Shown one piece after another: positions 1 through 12,322 of a stretch of DNA of 64,000 nt. Every line of letters starts with the position of its first letter. Within the stretch, counting starts at the first letter, position 1. The notes below the pieces were generated by a model. It did not search any database. It had not been told where the DNA came from and saw only the letters and a program-made list of their open reading frames with translations. The stretch is from Impatiens glandulifera (Eukaryota > Streptophyta > Magnoliopsida > Ericales > Balsaminaceae), in NCBI RefSeq assembly GCF_907164915.1, contig NC_061864.1, positions 2,964,389 to 3,028,388 on the forward strand. The letters run 5' to 3'. The position numbers and the translations under genes were made by a program.

Positions 1-1034
1 CTTATTTTTTATTTCACTATTAGGTTATATCACAAATATAACTCTGTCTAATAGGTTAAATTAATGTTATGTTTTATTAACTAACACGTATCATGTCATA
101 TAATTCAAACCTTATGCCTGTGGAAGTGATGACCTTAAAAAGTTGTCCTTACCCTAGCTATGGTTATGCGTGAGAGTTTTATTTAACAATAAAAAAATTA
201 TATGTTAATATATATCTATTATTTTGACAATATATAGCAACAGTTGGTGGAGCAACAAAATATATAAATATTAGATTATAAACTGAGTAACAATAATTAA
301 CTAAGATGTACTTTTTATAAAATTGATGTAAATGATAATTTTATTTATTTATTTTGGAAATCTGGTACAATAAAATTTATGGCACGATAGAGAGACCCAA
401 AACAGTTGTTTTCAAAGAGTGTATGCAATACCGTGCAATTTTGTCTCTTCCTAAAAGAAAGGGACCTGATTCGTGTATTACCGAGAGCTGGCTGGGTAAT
501 TAAGTATTGCATTTATGATCAAAATTTAATTTTTCATTCTTTCCTTTTCATTATTTTAGATATTAATTAAGTCAATAACTTATTTAATTAATGAATCTTT
601 ATTCAATTAAAAGTTTTATATTCAATATATATACTTAAAAATATTTAGGGTAAAAAAAAATATCGATATTTCAGGTGTATTGAAAATATCGTATCTAATA
701 TATCGAAAATATTGACTTTTAAGGTATACCGAAAAAAGTAAGGTATATAGTATTGGTACGATAAAAGTTTGAGATTTTTAAAATTTTAGTATATTGAGAT
801 ATATTGAAATAATATTTATAAATTAAAAAATATATAATACTTATAAAGAAATAATTAAATAGATTTGATATTAATTTAATTATAAAAATATTTTTTTTTT
901 AATAATATAAAAATATAATTATACTGAAATATTATTCAATATATGTCATCTCTATCTTATCGATGAAATTGATTTTTTTTAAGTTAATATATTTTTTAAG
1001 TATCAAAGGTATATTATCGATACCGTACCGGCGT

Positions 1035-1195
1035 ACCGAAATCAATGTAAGGTAATTCTATAAGGTAAATCTATGCATTTTTTGAATACCGAAATCAAGA
1101 TATATCAAATCAAGATAAGGTAATATATGGATTTTTTGTATACCGAAATTTTCGGTAAGGTATAAGGTATGGATAAAACAATAAAGTATACCTAA
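1035..1195. repeat. Short tandem repeat, unit about 53-54 bp
   Basis: The word accgaaat begins at 1035, 1088 and 1142, so units are 53 and 54 bp long. Each of the first two units continues through an aaggtaa block and ends in a t-rich tract before the next accgaaat. The third unit is degenerate. Related pieces of the same vocabulary (ggtatacc, ccgaaaa) occur from about 660 to 780, so the array may once have been longer. Confidence 0.6.
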
Positions 1196-1379
1196 AAATA
1201 CCTTATTAATTATGATAGGAGGATCGTGCTAAATTTATATATTTAAATAAAATAATTTTACATATTAATTATAATATATATATATATATATATATTAGTA
1301 GGTTAGAATATCACAACTATAGGATTGTGTAAATTTTTTAAATTAAATTAATTAATTTTACATAGTAATTATAGGAATG

Positions 1380-1713
1380 AAAAATTGGGAGATAATTGAA
1401 AAGAGAAAGAGAAATTATATTATTTTTCAGCCAATCAAATTCCACATAATTCTTCGTCTCATTCCCTCACTTAAATTTTCTCTCTCAATTATTTATCTAA
1501 TTATAATATATATATATAGAGAGAAAGGAGTGATAGAGTGATGTAATTTAGTGAGGGAATGACTTGCCATCATCTTCATTGGTTGGAAAATGTAAAAGTG
1601 AGAGGAAAAAAGAAAAAAGAGAGAAATTATTTGATTTTTTGGGTAAATAAGATGATGCCAAGTCATTCCCTCACCAAATTCCCTCACCGAATTTCCTCAC
1701 CTAATCATTTCTC

Positions 1714-1740
<27 letters not shown>
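1380..1740. mobile_element. Palindromic MITE-like element
   Basis: The block gtgagggaatgacttg at about 1551-1567 reappears as its reverse complement at about 1655-1675, followed on both sides by a catcatctt-type sequence, so the interior is a long imperfect hairpin. The outer arms run into (AT)n tracts at both ends. A further tcattccctcac block near 1460-1472 suggests a second, partly overlapping copy. No transposase is present, so it would be non-autonomous. Superfamily cannot be assigned from the sequence alone. Confidence 0.6.
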
Positions 1741-1744
<4 letters not shown>

Positions 1745-2149
1745 TTAGTAGTAATATTATTATTATTATTTAGTTAAAATATATAATAAATATAACAATT
1801 TCAAAAGTTTTTGTATTTTTTTTACAATAATGTTAAATTGTTAGACTAATTATTTATAATTAATATAAACAAAAATGATCTTTACAAAATTGAAGCATCA
1901 TCTTCAAGAATACAATTAAATTGATCCACATGAACTGGGAAAACTAATTTATTTGAAGTGGATATTATAGATAATTATAATACAAAATTTTAGTGTAAAA
2001 CTTGTGTTGCTAAGTTATAGAGTAAAGTTGGTTGAAGGACATTGTTTTTTAAGACTTGTTTAAAATTGGTTAAAGGAAAAATAAAATAAAATTATATTTT
2101 CTTATTTTGTAAAATGCTTCTTTCTACCGCTTTTTGTACGATTATGCCA

Positions 2150-2560
2150 ATTTAGTTTTGAATTTCTTCGATCGTAATAGTAGTTGTGGTTGATCGTGCA
2201 TTTTAGTTAGGGTCGGGCCCTATGATTAGGTTTGGGGAGGATGAACAGTTCTTCTTTAATTATAGTTGCACTTCATCCCGCATTTTATTTAGGGCCGACC
2301 CTGAATATTAGGTTTACTAAGGGTGGACGGTCTTCTTTAATCGTAGCGGCGTAGCGACCCCGATATTTGGATCGGGGAGATTGGGCTGCCCTAGGCTTGG
2401 GCCTAGCTCGTCTTCCCTAGGGTTAAGAGTCTTGCTTGGTATTAGCTTCCCTTTTTTTAGTTTAGGTTTATAATTGTTTCCACTTTTGATGGGAAGATGT
2501 AATTGAGGGGATTTGGTTGAATGTTATTCTGAATAGAGAATGATTTTTGCAATGTATTCT
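2150..2560. other. GC-richer island, possible retroelement 3' end
   Basis: This patch is clearly less AT-rich than its surroundings and carries internal similarity. A block reading gcattttagttagggtcgg is echoed about 80 bp later by gcattttatttagggccg, each followed by a ttaggttt run. The text resembles the non-coding 3' end of a non-LTR retrotransposon, but no reverse transcriptase frame is visible, so this is only a suggestion. Confidence 0.3.
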
Positions 2561-3106
2561 TATTATTAAATGTGACATTTTTATTAATTAATAAAGTTTA
2601 ATAATTTCCTTTAAAAAAAATGTTCATGTAATTTTATAAAATTTTATGTAATTTGATAGTACTACTTTTTGCTAATTAATTCGACAAATTGCTTAAATAA
2701 TTTTACTATTGTTGTAAAGTTTCTGTGACAGTAATTAGATTTGGACTAATTTTATACATAAAAGTCTTAAGAAGGAATTAATGGCATGTGATATTAAGAA
2801 TCTATATATCATAATTAATGATCACAAGTGCTTGTTGTTATAACCACATTATTAACTATAAATTATAAATATTAATAGCCATTAAGACAATATTCTTTAA
2901 ACAAATAACTAACCAATTCCACAATTTTTATTTTATGGAATTGAATTATTTAATTTACTAAATGGATCTTTTTTCATAAAAGAAAAAGAAAATTTTACCC
3001 CCCAAATAGGAATTTTATGTAACCCATAAATTTAGGTTTTTGGCTAATTTTATATTTGAACACAATATTATGGATGATTTTTTTTTTAAGAATAGAGAAA
3101 ATGGGT

Positions 3107-3109
3107 TGG

Positions 3110-3142
<33 letters not shown>
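3107..3142. repeat. (TTA)n microsatellite
   Basis: About twelve uninterrupted TTA/ATT units. It lies in spacer DNA. Confidence 0.9.
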
Positions 3143-5340
3143 TTATGAAATTACCATTTTGCTCATATTTGTAGAATTTCTAAAATTTAAAAGTAACTAA
3201 ATTGCATATCTTGTATTTTCCCTTATGTATATATAGACTTGTCGAAATTGAAAATTAGTATTTAACCTGAAATATTAATTTATATATTTTATTTAATGAC
3301 AATTAATATACAATCCTTATATTTATATATAGTTAATAAGATGTTTTTGCGAGTGGTGTGAATAGTAAGTACAAATATCTGAAGAAAATAAAATTAAGAA
3401 GCTATGTATTTATATATGTATTTTTTTTTTCTTGGCAAAAAGGATTACTATGATTTTTGAACTTTTGTATTCACTCCACACCAACTAATTACATGAAATC
3501 CATATGAATTAGTAGAAGGGGTTAAATTTTATTTTTTTTTACTTTTTTGTAGTACAAAACTCCGGTAACATTTGTTAAAAACATTTTAACTAGGGTTGGG
3601 AAATTATTAACTGCCCTTAGTTATATATGAAAGGGGTTTGGTTTTTCACATTCTCTTTGTAAAACTTCTATTTAATGTTGTATATAATAAAATTTGTTAA
3701 GAAGCAATGAAATGTGGATTTCACTAAATAAATAAATAAAATTATAAGGAATATGACAAATAATTATAAGAATAGAAAGATCATAAATGAAAACAAACTG
3801 TCACGCGTTTCAAAACAATACATGAATAAACATTTTAATTAGTACCATTCTATTTCATTCAATAAAAGGGAAAAAAATTATTATATATAATTTTTAAGAC
3901 AAATTATAAAATTGTGATTTTCTTCTTATTATATATATATATATATATAGTTAAGGTATTGTCATTCATAACTCTTTTATTTTGCTAAGTCAATGTAATA
4001 ATTATTGAATTTAAAATAATTTTAATATATAAAATGATTTTAATATTTATAAGATTTATAATTTAAATTTAAGAAACATATACAGTACGGTAGGGCCGGC
4101 TAAGGCTAACAGATATAGTTGTACGAGGTTTTAACCTTTGAGTAATATTTTTATTTTTATTTTGTTTAAGGGTTATAGTAACTTGATAATATTTTCAGAC
4201 AAATATTGTAATAATATGGTTTATTTTTCGGTGTGAAAAAATACAAGCTTTCTCAAATTAATTAATTAAAAGGGTAAATTTTAAGAGTTATTACGATTTT
4301 CAAATCTGCTTATTGATTAATTTCCCACCATTGTACTAACACGTGGCATAGTACGATTTGTCGAATACCATTTCAAACATACCTTTTATCATCGTCCAAA
4401 TCCTAACAGCTAATGAAATGGTACAGTATGTTTGAAATTAAAATTGGGTACTGTAATTAAATTATTTTACCCATTTTACCCTTTTATTTTTCAAATAATA
4501 TTTATGTAAGATTACACATTTAAGTGTTGTTTGATTAGTTCAAATACTTAACATAAGCTCTAGGTCGAAGTTATTTGAGATTAAATATATTCTAATATTT
4601 TATAGTTCGACCTATATATTCTTGTCAATTACATATTTAAATTAACTAAAATATTTTATTTTTAATATATTTTATTTTTCTAATCAACTTTATAGTCAAA
4701 TAACATATATTTTAAAAACTTAAACCGAACAAGAGACAATAAAATATTTGGTCAAACTATTTAAGGTCGTGTTCGATTAGGGTTTTTATTATGTATCTTC
4801 ATTAATCACATTAAATCATTTATATTTTTAGTAAACTCAAATCGAACAAGGTCTAACTTAGTTTTATTGTCATCAAATTGTTAGTTTTGAGTTATACATT
4901 TCTTTTTTATATTAATCACATCAATCAACGTGATTTTCAATAATTCAAATCGAACGCGTCCTTAGTTTTAATTGACATAAGATAATAGAATATTTGGTCA
5001 GATTACATACATATCTTTCTTCATTTTAGTTATTCGAGTAATCTCGCAATAATTCACTATCATATCTTATATTCTTTTATCTTTAATCGATCGCTTTATT
5101 TAAATGATCAAACCTAATATTAAAATATTTTTTTATTCAATTCCTATAATTTTTTTAGTAAAAGTTTATATCTTTAGTCTTTATATTCATTGAATAATTT
5201 ACAAAACTAAAATTATTTGATTATATGTTAATTAGTAAATAAATATCATTTCATATCAAAAATCTTATCTAGTCAAAGAAAAAAAATATATATACCAATT
5301 TTCATCACATTTGTAAGTAATATTTAAAAAACAATTATAT

Positions 5341-5390
5341 AATAATATATATATATATAAAGACACGTACACAGGTGTCCCTACATGCAA
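5341..5390 (+). promoter_or_regulatory. Probable EMF1-like core promoter
   Basis: An (AT)n run ending in atataaagac near 5350-5363 could act as a TATA box. It lies just before a strongly CT-rich leader beginning around 5395 (ctctctctct blocks), which is typical of plant pyrimidine patches around transcription starts. No transcript data support this. Confidence 0.35.
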
Positions 5391-6623
5391 AATAATCACC
5401 ATTCTTTTTCTCTCTCCGACACACATTTTGATTGTTTCTCTCTCTCTCTCTTTCTCTTTCTACTACAGTCATTCAGTATTTCTCTCTCTACGCCGAAACC
5501 TAGTGAATTAGGGTTTCCGTTCATTTCGCACCTCAAATCTAAACTCCAGTCTCTTTCTCTCTCTACATCTTGAAATTATTCAGCATCTTCTTGAGAAGAT
5601 CTATCTGGTGATATCAGTTTCTGAACCGGAGAAGGCCGATCGGGTTTTGCGGTCGCGGTCTGATAAAAGGTAACTTCTTCAGCTAATCTATCTTATCCGG
5701 TTTAGCTTTCTTTTTCATTTTTTCGTTAGATGAGGATTAATTCTATGAGATGATTGAATCAAAGTTTTTCAGTTGATTTGGTTTGTTATCTATCTGTTTG
5801 TTTTCAGTTACAGCGCCTGAGTTATTTAATTGACGTAAGGATGTGTCATTTCATGTGATTTGTTTATCTGGGTTGATGTTTCTTTCAAAATTTAATCATT
5901 CTGAATGGTTTTTTAGCTCAATATATTTGTTTTCACCTCGATTTGATTCTTTGAGGAAAAACCCTAATTTTTTTTCAGTATGCTTGGAGATGGGGGTGGT
6001 AGGTTTAGAAGGATAAGTATGGGTTTATATATAGAGAGAGAGGTTGATCGATCAAATGATATGGTTGTTTATGTATCTATTCATATATGTATAGATCAGT
6101 TTCATATGAAATGTTCTTCTTCTTTGTCAACTTAATTTGATCAAAGGTTGAAACTTGAAACCCTAGCGCAGCATTTTGATTTATTTTTCTTTCGATTATC
6201 AGATTTTCACGGTTCATAGAATCTTGCAACTATTCCCATTTTTATTGGGTATATATGAGTGGATAAGGAAAGTAGATTTTAGTGGTGTAAATGGCTCCAC
6301 GTATATCAACAATTAGGGTTTTATATATTTATAGTGATGTATATTACCTTAAATAAATCAAATATTTTTTTGACTTTTGATTTTCCAAAAGATATGCTGT
6401 TATGTTTTCTTATTTTTTCATCCCAAAATATTTCCAATAAACATTTATTTTGCTTCGATCTTCATGAATTTGTGTACTTAATTTCATATTTCCCAAATTT
6501 TAATTAATTTATTTTAAAGGAACAACAGTCTTGCATTATATAGTTTCACATTTCAGATATAATCATTCCATAAATTCATGATCAATATAAATTATATGCA
6601 GTTCATTTAGTTGTTCTTCCCCA

Positions 6624-6657
<34 letters not shown>

Positions 6658-6683
6658 GTGTTGTTTTGTTTATAAATTTCAGA
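5391..6683 (+). other. 5' leader and leader intron of the EMF1-like gene
   Basis: A CT-rich untranslated exon probably ends at 5669 in a consensus AAAAG|GTAACT donor. The matching acceptor is ttgtttataaatttcag, ending at 6682, one base before the coding ATG. The intron would be about 1.0 kb (5670-6682) and contains an (AT)n tract at about 6628-6655. Small frames in this leader do not resemble proteins. Confidence 0.6.
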
Positions 6684-9600
6684 ATGGAAGATAAAGAGGG
6701 AAGCAATTCAAAAAAACCTATAATGATAGGCACACCATCTCCATCTCCATCGCGGATACAATCGCCGATTAAGATCGAAGCAATACAAATTGACCTTTCT
6801 GGTTATCCTACACTCGAGCAAAACAAGAGTTCTCGATGCAGCTGTAACCATAATTTCTCCATCCGGTAAGCTGTCTAGTCTCCCAATGACCTAGCTAGCA
6901 TGTTCATGATCATGTATATATGCATGTATTTTGATATGAGAAATATTATGGTTAATTTGATCCGGTTCATCATGGTTGATTGTGTTCTTACTTTTTGAGT
7001 ATAATTTAATATTGATATGTATTTTGGATTATATATAATACAGTGGATATACTGCTGAAATGCGAAAGAAGAACATCAATGCATGCTTCCCATTTCCACT
7101 AATGGTTGGAGATCAGTCAAGAAACAGATTGCCTCCTTTAGAGGTTCCTGATTTCAGATATTGGAAATGTCAGCATTGTGTTAACGAGATTAACAAATTA
7201 GCAAGTGTTGCTGCATCATCCAATATTGGTGGAGATATTGGTAAGAAGGATTTACAGCTGCCCGGAATTATGGAGACAGGATTAGGAGGAATATCATCAG
7301 TTAATGGTATGAATCCTTTGATCAATTTAGATGGTGTTGAGAATCTTGGAGTTCCTTGCAGACCTCCTACAATATTAAGGCCTACTAGTGGTATTCTTGA
7401 TCATTCTCCATCTAGCCAGTTGAATGTAAACCGGGCTGATCAATATCAGAATCGTCATTTGAATGAAAAGAGACTTGGAGATCAGGCTGCTGGATGTTCT
7501 TTGTCTTCCCTAATCGGTAATAACGAAATTTCTGGGTTTAATTCAAGAGCTAGTTATGAGAAAGGTAAATTATATATGTAGTTTCTGGTTTAATTATTAG
7601 AAATATTTATGTAGAATGATTAATAATTGTTCTTTTGAAGCAGCTGTACTTGGATCAAGATCAAGATTGCCAAACTTCAGAACTACTGGTTCAAGTACTT
7701 TCGGTCTTATTGATAACAATAAGCAAATACTGCAGAAGAAATCAGATAATGGAGCTGGAAGTTCCAATTCTACCAAAAGTAAATCTTTTTTTTTTATATA
7801 TTATTTGATTTGTATTCTTCTTCTTCTTCTATTTTTCTTGTTTAATTAACTCTTGGTTTCAGCTGGAGAAACTGGCATAAGAGCGATGAACACGGGTCAG
7901 GAGATCAATCGGTCTGTGTTCTTGGGTGGCAAAGGTATAACATGAACAATGTTTGTTTGTTTGGTTTATTGTTTATGATATCGGGGGAACTATAATGGGG
8001 TTTTGATGTTGGCCTTAGCAGATTTAAGACCGGGCAGTTCTAGGCAAACTGAAATGAGGAACTTGCCTCCTCAACTGACCAACCAAATTCAGAACAGATT
8101 GACGAAGATGAATCGTGAAATTGAAGTTCCTTTGAACTTGAATAGAACTGGATGGTCTTCTTACACTTCTCTCCTAATGGGTATTCTTCTTCTTCTCATC
8201 ATCTTCTTCTTCTTTTCTCCTTGTTCTAATTTGATTCCTAATTACTACAGGAATAGATCAGGAGAGAACTGTACTGGAAAATCCTCAGATGCCAAGATTG
8301 GCTGAAGAAGGAGTTGGAAATAATAATAATAATAAGAGGAAGCGGATTATTACAGATCATGATTACAGTCAGAAAACGCGATCACTGACTGAGCTGATGA
8401 TGGATTCAGAAAGAAAAGCCCAAGCCCGAGATGTCCATGTCAAAGATTCTGGAAATGCTGCTATTAGTGTTGATTCTATCTCGATTTCCAGTTCTTCATC
8501 TAAAGAATCAGAAGCTCGTAAGAATCTCCTGGGCTTGGCAACTGAGTTTCGAACACCGCCTCGGGGAAGAAAGAACTTACTTTGTGATCTCAATGAAGAA
8601 ATCCCACCATATTTCGAGATGCCTATTTCAAACCATCAGGATCAACCTCTCTTGGTAATATGATGATGTTGATGAGCTCCTTAATTTCAAATTCTTGAAT
8701 CAAATGTTCAGTTTTGATTATTCAAATCTTTAAATTTATATATTGCAGGAACTATCTTCTGGTGGTGGTGGTGGATTGTCGATGAACGATCAACAAGTGA
8801 TAGCAACAGATGAATATACAACTAATCATATAATCGAGCTTCTTGCAAAAAATCTATACAAAAGACGACAGAATGTTGCAGAAAGGACTTCTCCAATATT
8901 GGCTGCAGGAAGGAATTCTGGAAACTATCAAGTTAATCAAGCAGTTGTAGCTGCTTCAGCCAATCTCTACACAAACCATTACAACATCGGGCAACTCGCG
9001 AAGAACACAGAGATTAGTAATTTCTCAAAGCATCAAGTTGTAGAATCCGGGCAGCCTTCAAGTCCAAAGATTAACATTGAAAATTGGATCAATCCGAGCA
9101 GCAGCAGCAACAACAACAACAACAATGTCGGGGAAAAGGAGATAAGTATTCCTCCTCCAAAGAAGGTTGAAAAAACAAATAGTCTATCACTTTTCGAGAA
9201 ATATACAGAGAATCCATGGATAGGTAAGCGGTTCAAAATCATCGATCTTAACAAAGAAGCAACAGATCCAAATGAAGCCATACCGGCTATGCAACTTCTC
9301 AGCCTGAAGAACGCCACAGGATTTAAATTCAACTCTGGTTTTACCTTCGGTTCTTGCTCTTCTCAAAAAACCTGGGGATCATCTTCTCCAACCGAACCTG
9401 AACCTGCTATTGCTACTCCTACTATCAAGTTTGGTCCTGCTTATCTTAATACGGGGAAGAAGGAAACCATAACACCTTTTGAAAACGCATTAGTTCCATT
9501 AGTTCATGAACCGGAAACCATAACTCCTATTCAAATCGAATTAGGTCATGAACCAAGTCAAACAAACGGTCAAGCTTCTATTTTGAATTCTGAAAAGGCG

Positions 9601-9930
9601 AAACCTAGAAACAAAAAGCCATTGAAGGAACGTTGCAGTAGTAGTAACGAGGGTTTAACAAAATCGAACCGATCCAAGCATGGTCCTTCAAGGAGTATAA
9701 GCATCAATGACTTCTGCAGCATCAATAGAAACCCAGCCGAGTTTACTGTCCCCGGGGCGAAGAACGAATACATGATCTGTGGTAAGGATTTGAAATTCGA
9801 AAAGGGATTTGGAAAGGCGAAAGGGAAGGGAAAGGTCGCGATTTCTACCAGAGGAAAGCGTTCGCGATCTCGTGCGATCGTCGATGGGAGAAAGAAGAAG
9901 AAGAAAGAAGATGCTCATCATTTCAGGTGA
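6684..9930 (+). CDS. EMF1: EMBRYONIC FLOWER 1-like Polycomb-associated protein
   Basis: EMF1 is a plant-specific nuclear protein that works with Polycomb complexes to keep flowering and seed genes repressed. Seven coding exons join in frame: 6684-6865, 7044-7564, 7644-7778, 7863-7934, 8022-8180, 8251-8654 and 8749-9930, giving 884 aa. Arabidopsis EMF1 is about 1,100 aa. Recognition rests on two conserved blocks. The N-terminal one has IKIEAIQIDL at about aa 34-43, then NFSIRGYTAEMRKK at aa 58-71 and FRYWKCQHC. The C-terminal block INRNPAEFTVP lies at about aa 815-825, followed by EYMICGKDLK. A block reading IIELLAKNLYKRR also matches an internal EMF1 motif. Between them the protein is Ser/Asn-rich and looks disordered. 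Basic nuclear signals are NKRKRIIT and a C-terminal run of five lysines. The ATG was chosen because it opens just after the leader-intron acceptor and precedes the conserved block. Function is inferred from homology. Confidence 0.9.
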
Positions 9931-12322
9931 ATTCTTTTTCATTTGGAATTTTAATTTATGGATTTTTAGAAAAAGAAAAATACAAGTGTGCTGCTGTTAT
10001 CTTTGTTTGTACTTTTATTTTTATCTTTTTTAAATCTTAATTACTGTAGATTCTCAGAATTGATATTATCCAGATTTGAGTCTTTATCTTGACTGTTGAA
10101 ATGGGATTTTTTTTTCTTTCTTTTTCATATAATTGTAAACATGTTTTAATTTAGATGTTTTTTTACTAAATGTTTTCTATCATTATAGTATTTGCACATG
10201 CTTATTGAACCTTATTTGTATTACAAAATAATCCCTCTTAATTGCAATTTTGCCTTGATTATATTGATCTTTATGACTTTAAGAAAAACTAAGAGTTGAA
10301 TCCCATATCTGGTAACATTGTGAATCTTTGTATTTGTATATATATTTATATTGGAGGGTTTCAATTTTCTTTATGTTTGTTTATTATGTTTTTCTTAAAA
10401 GGTGAAAATTTGAATTTAATCAAACTTATAAAAAAATTCTATCAAATTGAGTTCTTATTGATTTACTATTATCCATGGTTGAAATGATATATTTATAAAT
10501 TATCCCCTTAACTAGTAAAATAGGTTTTATTTTATTTTTAAAAAATTCAAATTTTAATAAATATATTTATTGTATTTTATATTTGACTTTTATTTTTATT
10601 TCTCTTGAATGCACTTTGATTTGATTAATAGTTGATTTGTCTTTTTAGTTACCTAAATGTTTTGTGAATTATAAATAAATTTATATAATTTATTAAAATT
10701 TTATTGACAATAATATTTATAAATTAGTTTTTCATGTTTAGTTATTATATATATATATATATATATATATTTTGTTATATTCAACTATTAAACACTATCA
10801 TGATAAATATTTCAAAAAACAAAAATAACACCTAGAGTAGTGAATGCACAAGATTTTTCAAAAAAAAAACAACACTGACAATGAGTTAAACTATATTGAC
10901 TAAAGTTTTTTTAAATATACTTAGAGATATTTTTTCTAATTAAGATATTAGGATTACAAAAGATAAAGTTCAAATACTTATTTATATTGATTTGGATGTA
11001 AATGTAAATATAATCAAATTCTAGTTGAGTGATACACTGATATCCTGTTGGCACGAGTCACTAGAAGGGAATTTGAATTCTAATTTTTTTATTAACTATC
11101 CTACTGCATTTTTTTTTATAATATTGATAAAAAAAAATTTGAATCTTTTGATATTAAATTGTTGGAATAAATAATAACATTATAATAATGAAAAATGTTA
11201 ATAATATATAATAAAATGATGTAAAATTAATTTAAATTATTCTAAAAATGATATTAAATATGTTGATTTTATATAAATTAACAATTATTCTATATTATAA
11301 TATATATCAAAATAATTAAACATAAAATATGTTATTATAATTATTTTTCTCAATTTAACTATGTCATTAGTTTTAGTTATTGTAACATACTAAGTTAATC
11401 TTCGTACATAATAAATCATATAATCTTCTAGCCTAGCTGCAATAAAAGTTGGATACCCCCAACCTTCTTATCGTAAATTCTACATTTGATTAAATGGTTA
11501 AATGTGTTTGCGAGTTATGTGATTAACCCTTATGAAAAAAAAATCGTAAATATTGAGATATTGTTGTTAATATAATATAAACTATTCAATTTAAATCTTT
11601 CTTCCACACCAAAAGTTAATTATCATTTGCAAAAAACCATTACACCCTTGTATTAAACCTTTAACCATTAGACTAAAATGGAGTTAATTATCATTTAAAT
11701 TTGTTGATGATTTACATTTATAAATATTGAACAATGCTCAAAATGAAAATGAATGAGAAGGCAATCTAATGACTGATAATAAAACATTATAATATTTTTT
11801 TTGTTGATAGCCTTGAGGGTTTATTTATCAATTCTCCATTTCATTGTCAAATATAAAAAAGAATTATACTAAATGAATGAGAATGCAATCTAATGACCGA
11901 TAATAAAACATTATAATATAATTTTAGCCAATCAGGTCTAAATTGACCACCTTTGAAAATTATATATGAATTAAGTCTGGTCCTTCTTCTGACTCAAAGC
12001 ATTGTTCCAATTGGTTCAGTGAGAGTTAAAAGAAAATGTCCATGGTCATGAATAAAAGTGGTATATTTGTAACTAAAAATTCAATTGTGGCTTCTTAGCT
12101 AAATTCCAATCCAAGTAAAAAAATAAAATTTCAAATAAGGCCAATTATGAAAAAACAATCTTTGCTTCAATTAAAGAACCTAAAATATGATTTTAAGTTA
12201 ACATGGTGAAAATGGTACAGAAAATTAGTGCAATGGTGGATTTAAGGCTGAACAAAAATGTAACCAGCTGTGTTTGGGCAAAAAGAATTGGGAAATCAAC
12301 AGTCATAGCTGGTTTCATACGA
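9931..12322. other. Spacer between two convergent genes
   Basis: The EMF1-like 3' untranslated region probably occupies the first few hundred bases, and the EMC1 3' end enters from the right. Between them the DNA is AT-rich, with an (AT)n tract at about 10747-10770 and a direct repeat at 11741-11930. No gene is supported. Confidence 0.7.
11741..11930. repeat. Direct repeat pair of about 50-55 bp
   Basis: The sequence aaaatgaatgagaaggcaat near 11744 recurs near 11870 as aaatgaatgagaatgcaat. In both places it is followed by the same ctaatgac(t/c)gataataaaa text and an acattataat run. The copies are about 130 bp apart and nearly identical, pointing to a local duplication or flanks of a small insertion. 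Confidence 0.75.

Larger units (their letters stand above)
1..5384. other. AT-rich intergenic spacer
   Basis: No gene could be supported here. Open frames are short, low-complexity and unlike known proteins. The stretch holds a tandem repeat near 1.04-1.2 kb, a palindromic MITE-like element near 1.4-1.74 kb, a GC-richer island at 2.15-2.56 kb, (AT)n and (TTA)n microsatellites, and an imperfect hairpin around 4366-4439 whose arms read accatttcaaacatac and its complement. Several short motifs resembling ttcgattagg or aatcgaacaagg recur between 4.5 and 4.95 kb and look like decayed DNA-transposon ends. Confidence 0.7.

Noticed and set aside
5385..5573. A 62-codon frame in the CT-rich EMF1-like leader
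   Set aside because: It is Ser/Leu/Phe-rich because of ctctct repeats. It is leader sequence rather than a protein gene.
9033..9332. A 99-codon minus-strand frame inside EMF1 exon 8
   Set aside because: It is antisense to a firmly supported coding exon, and its poly-Leu run is the complement of the asparagine/serine codon repeats.
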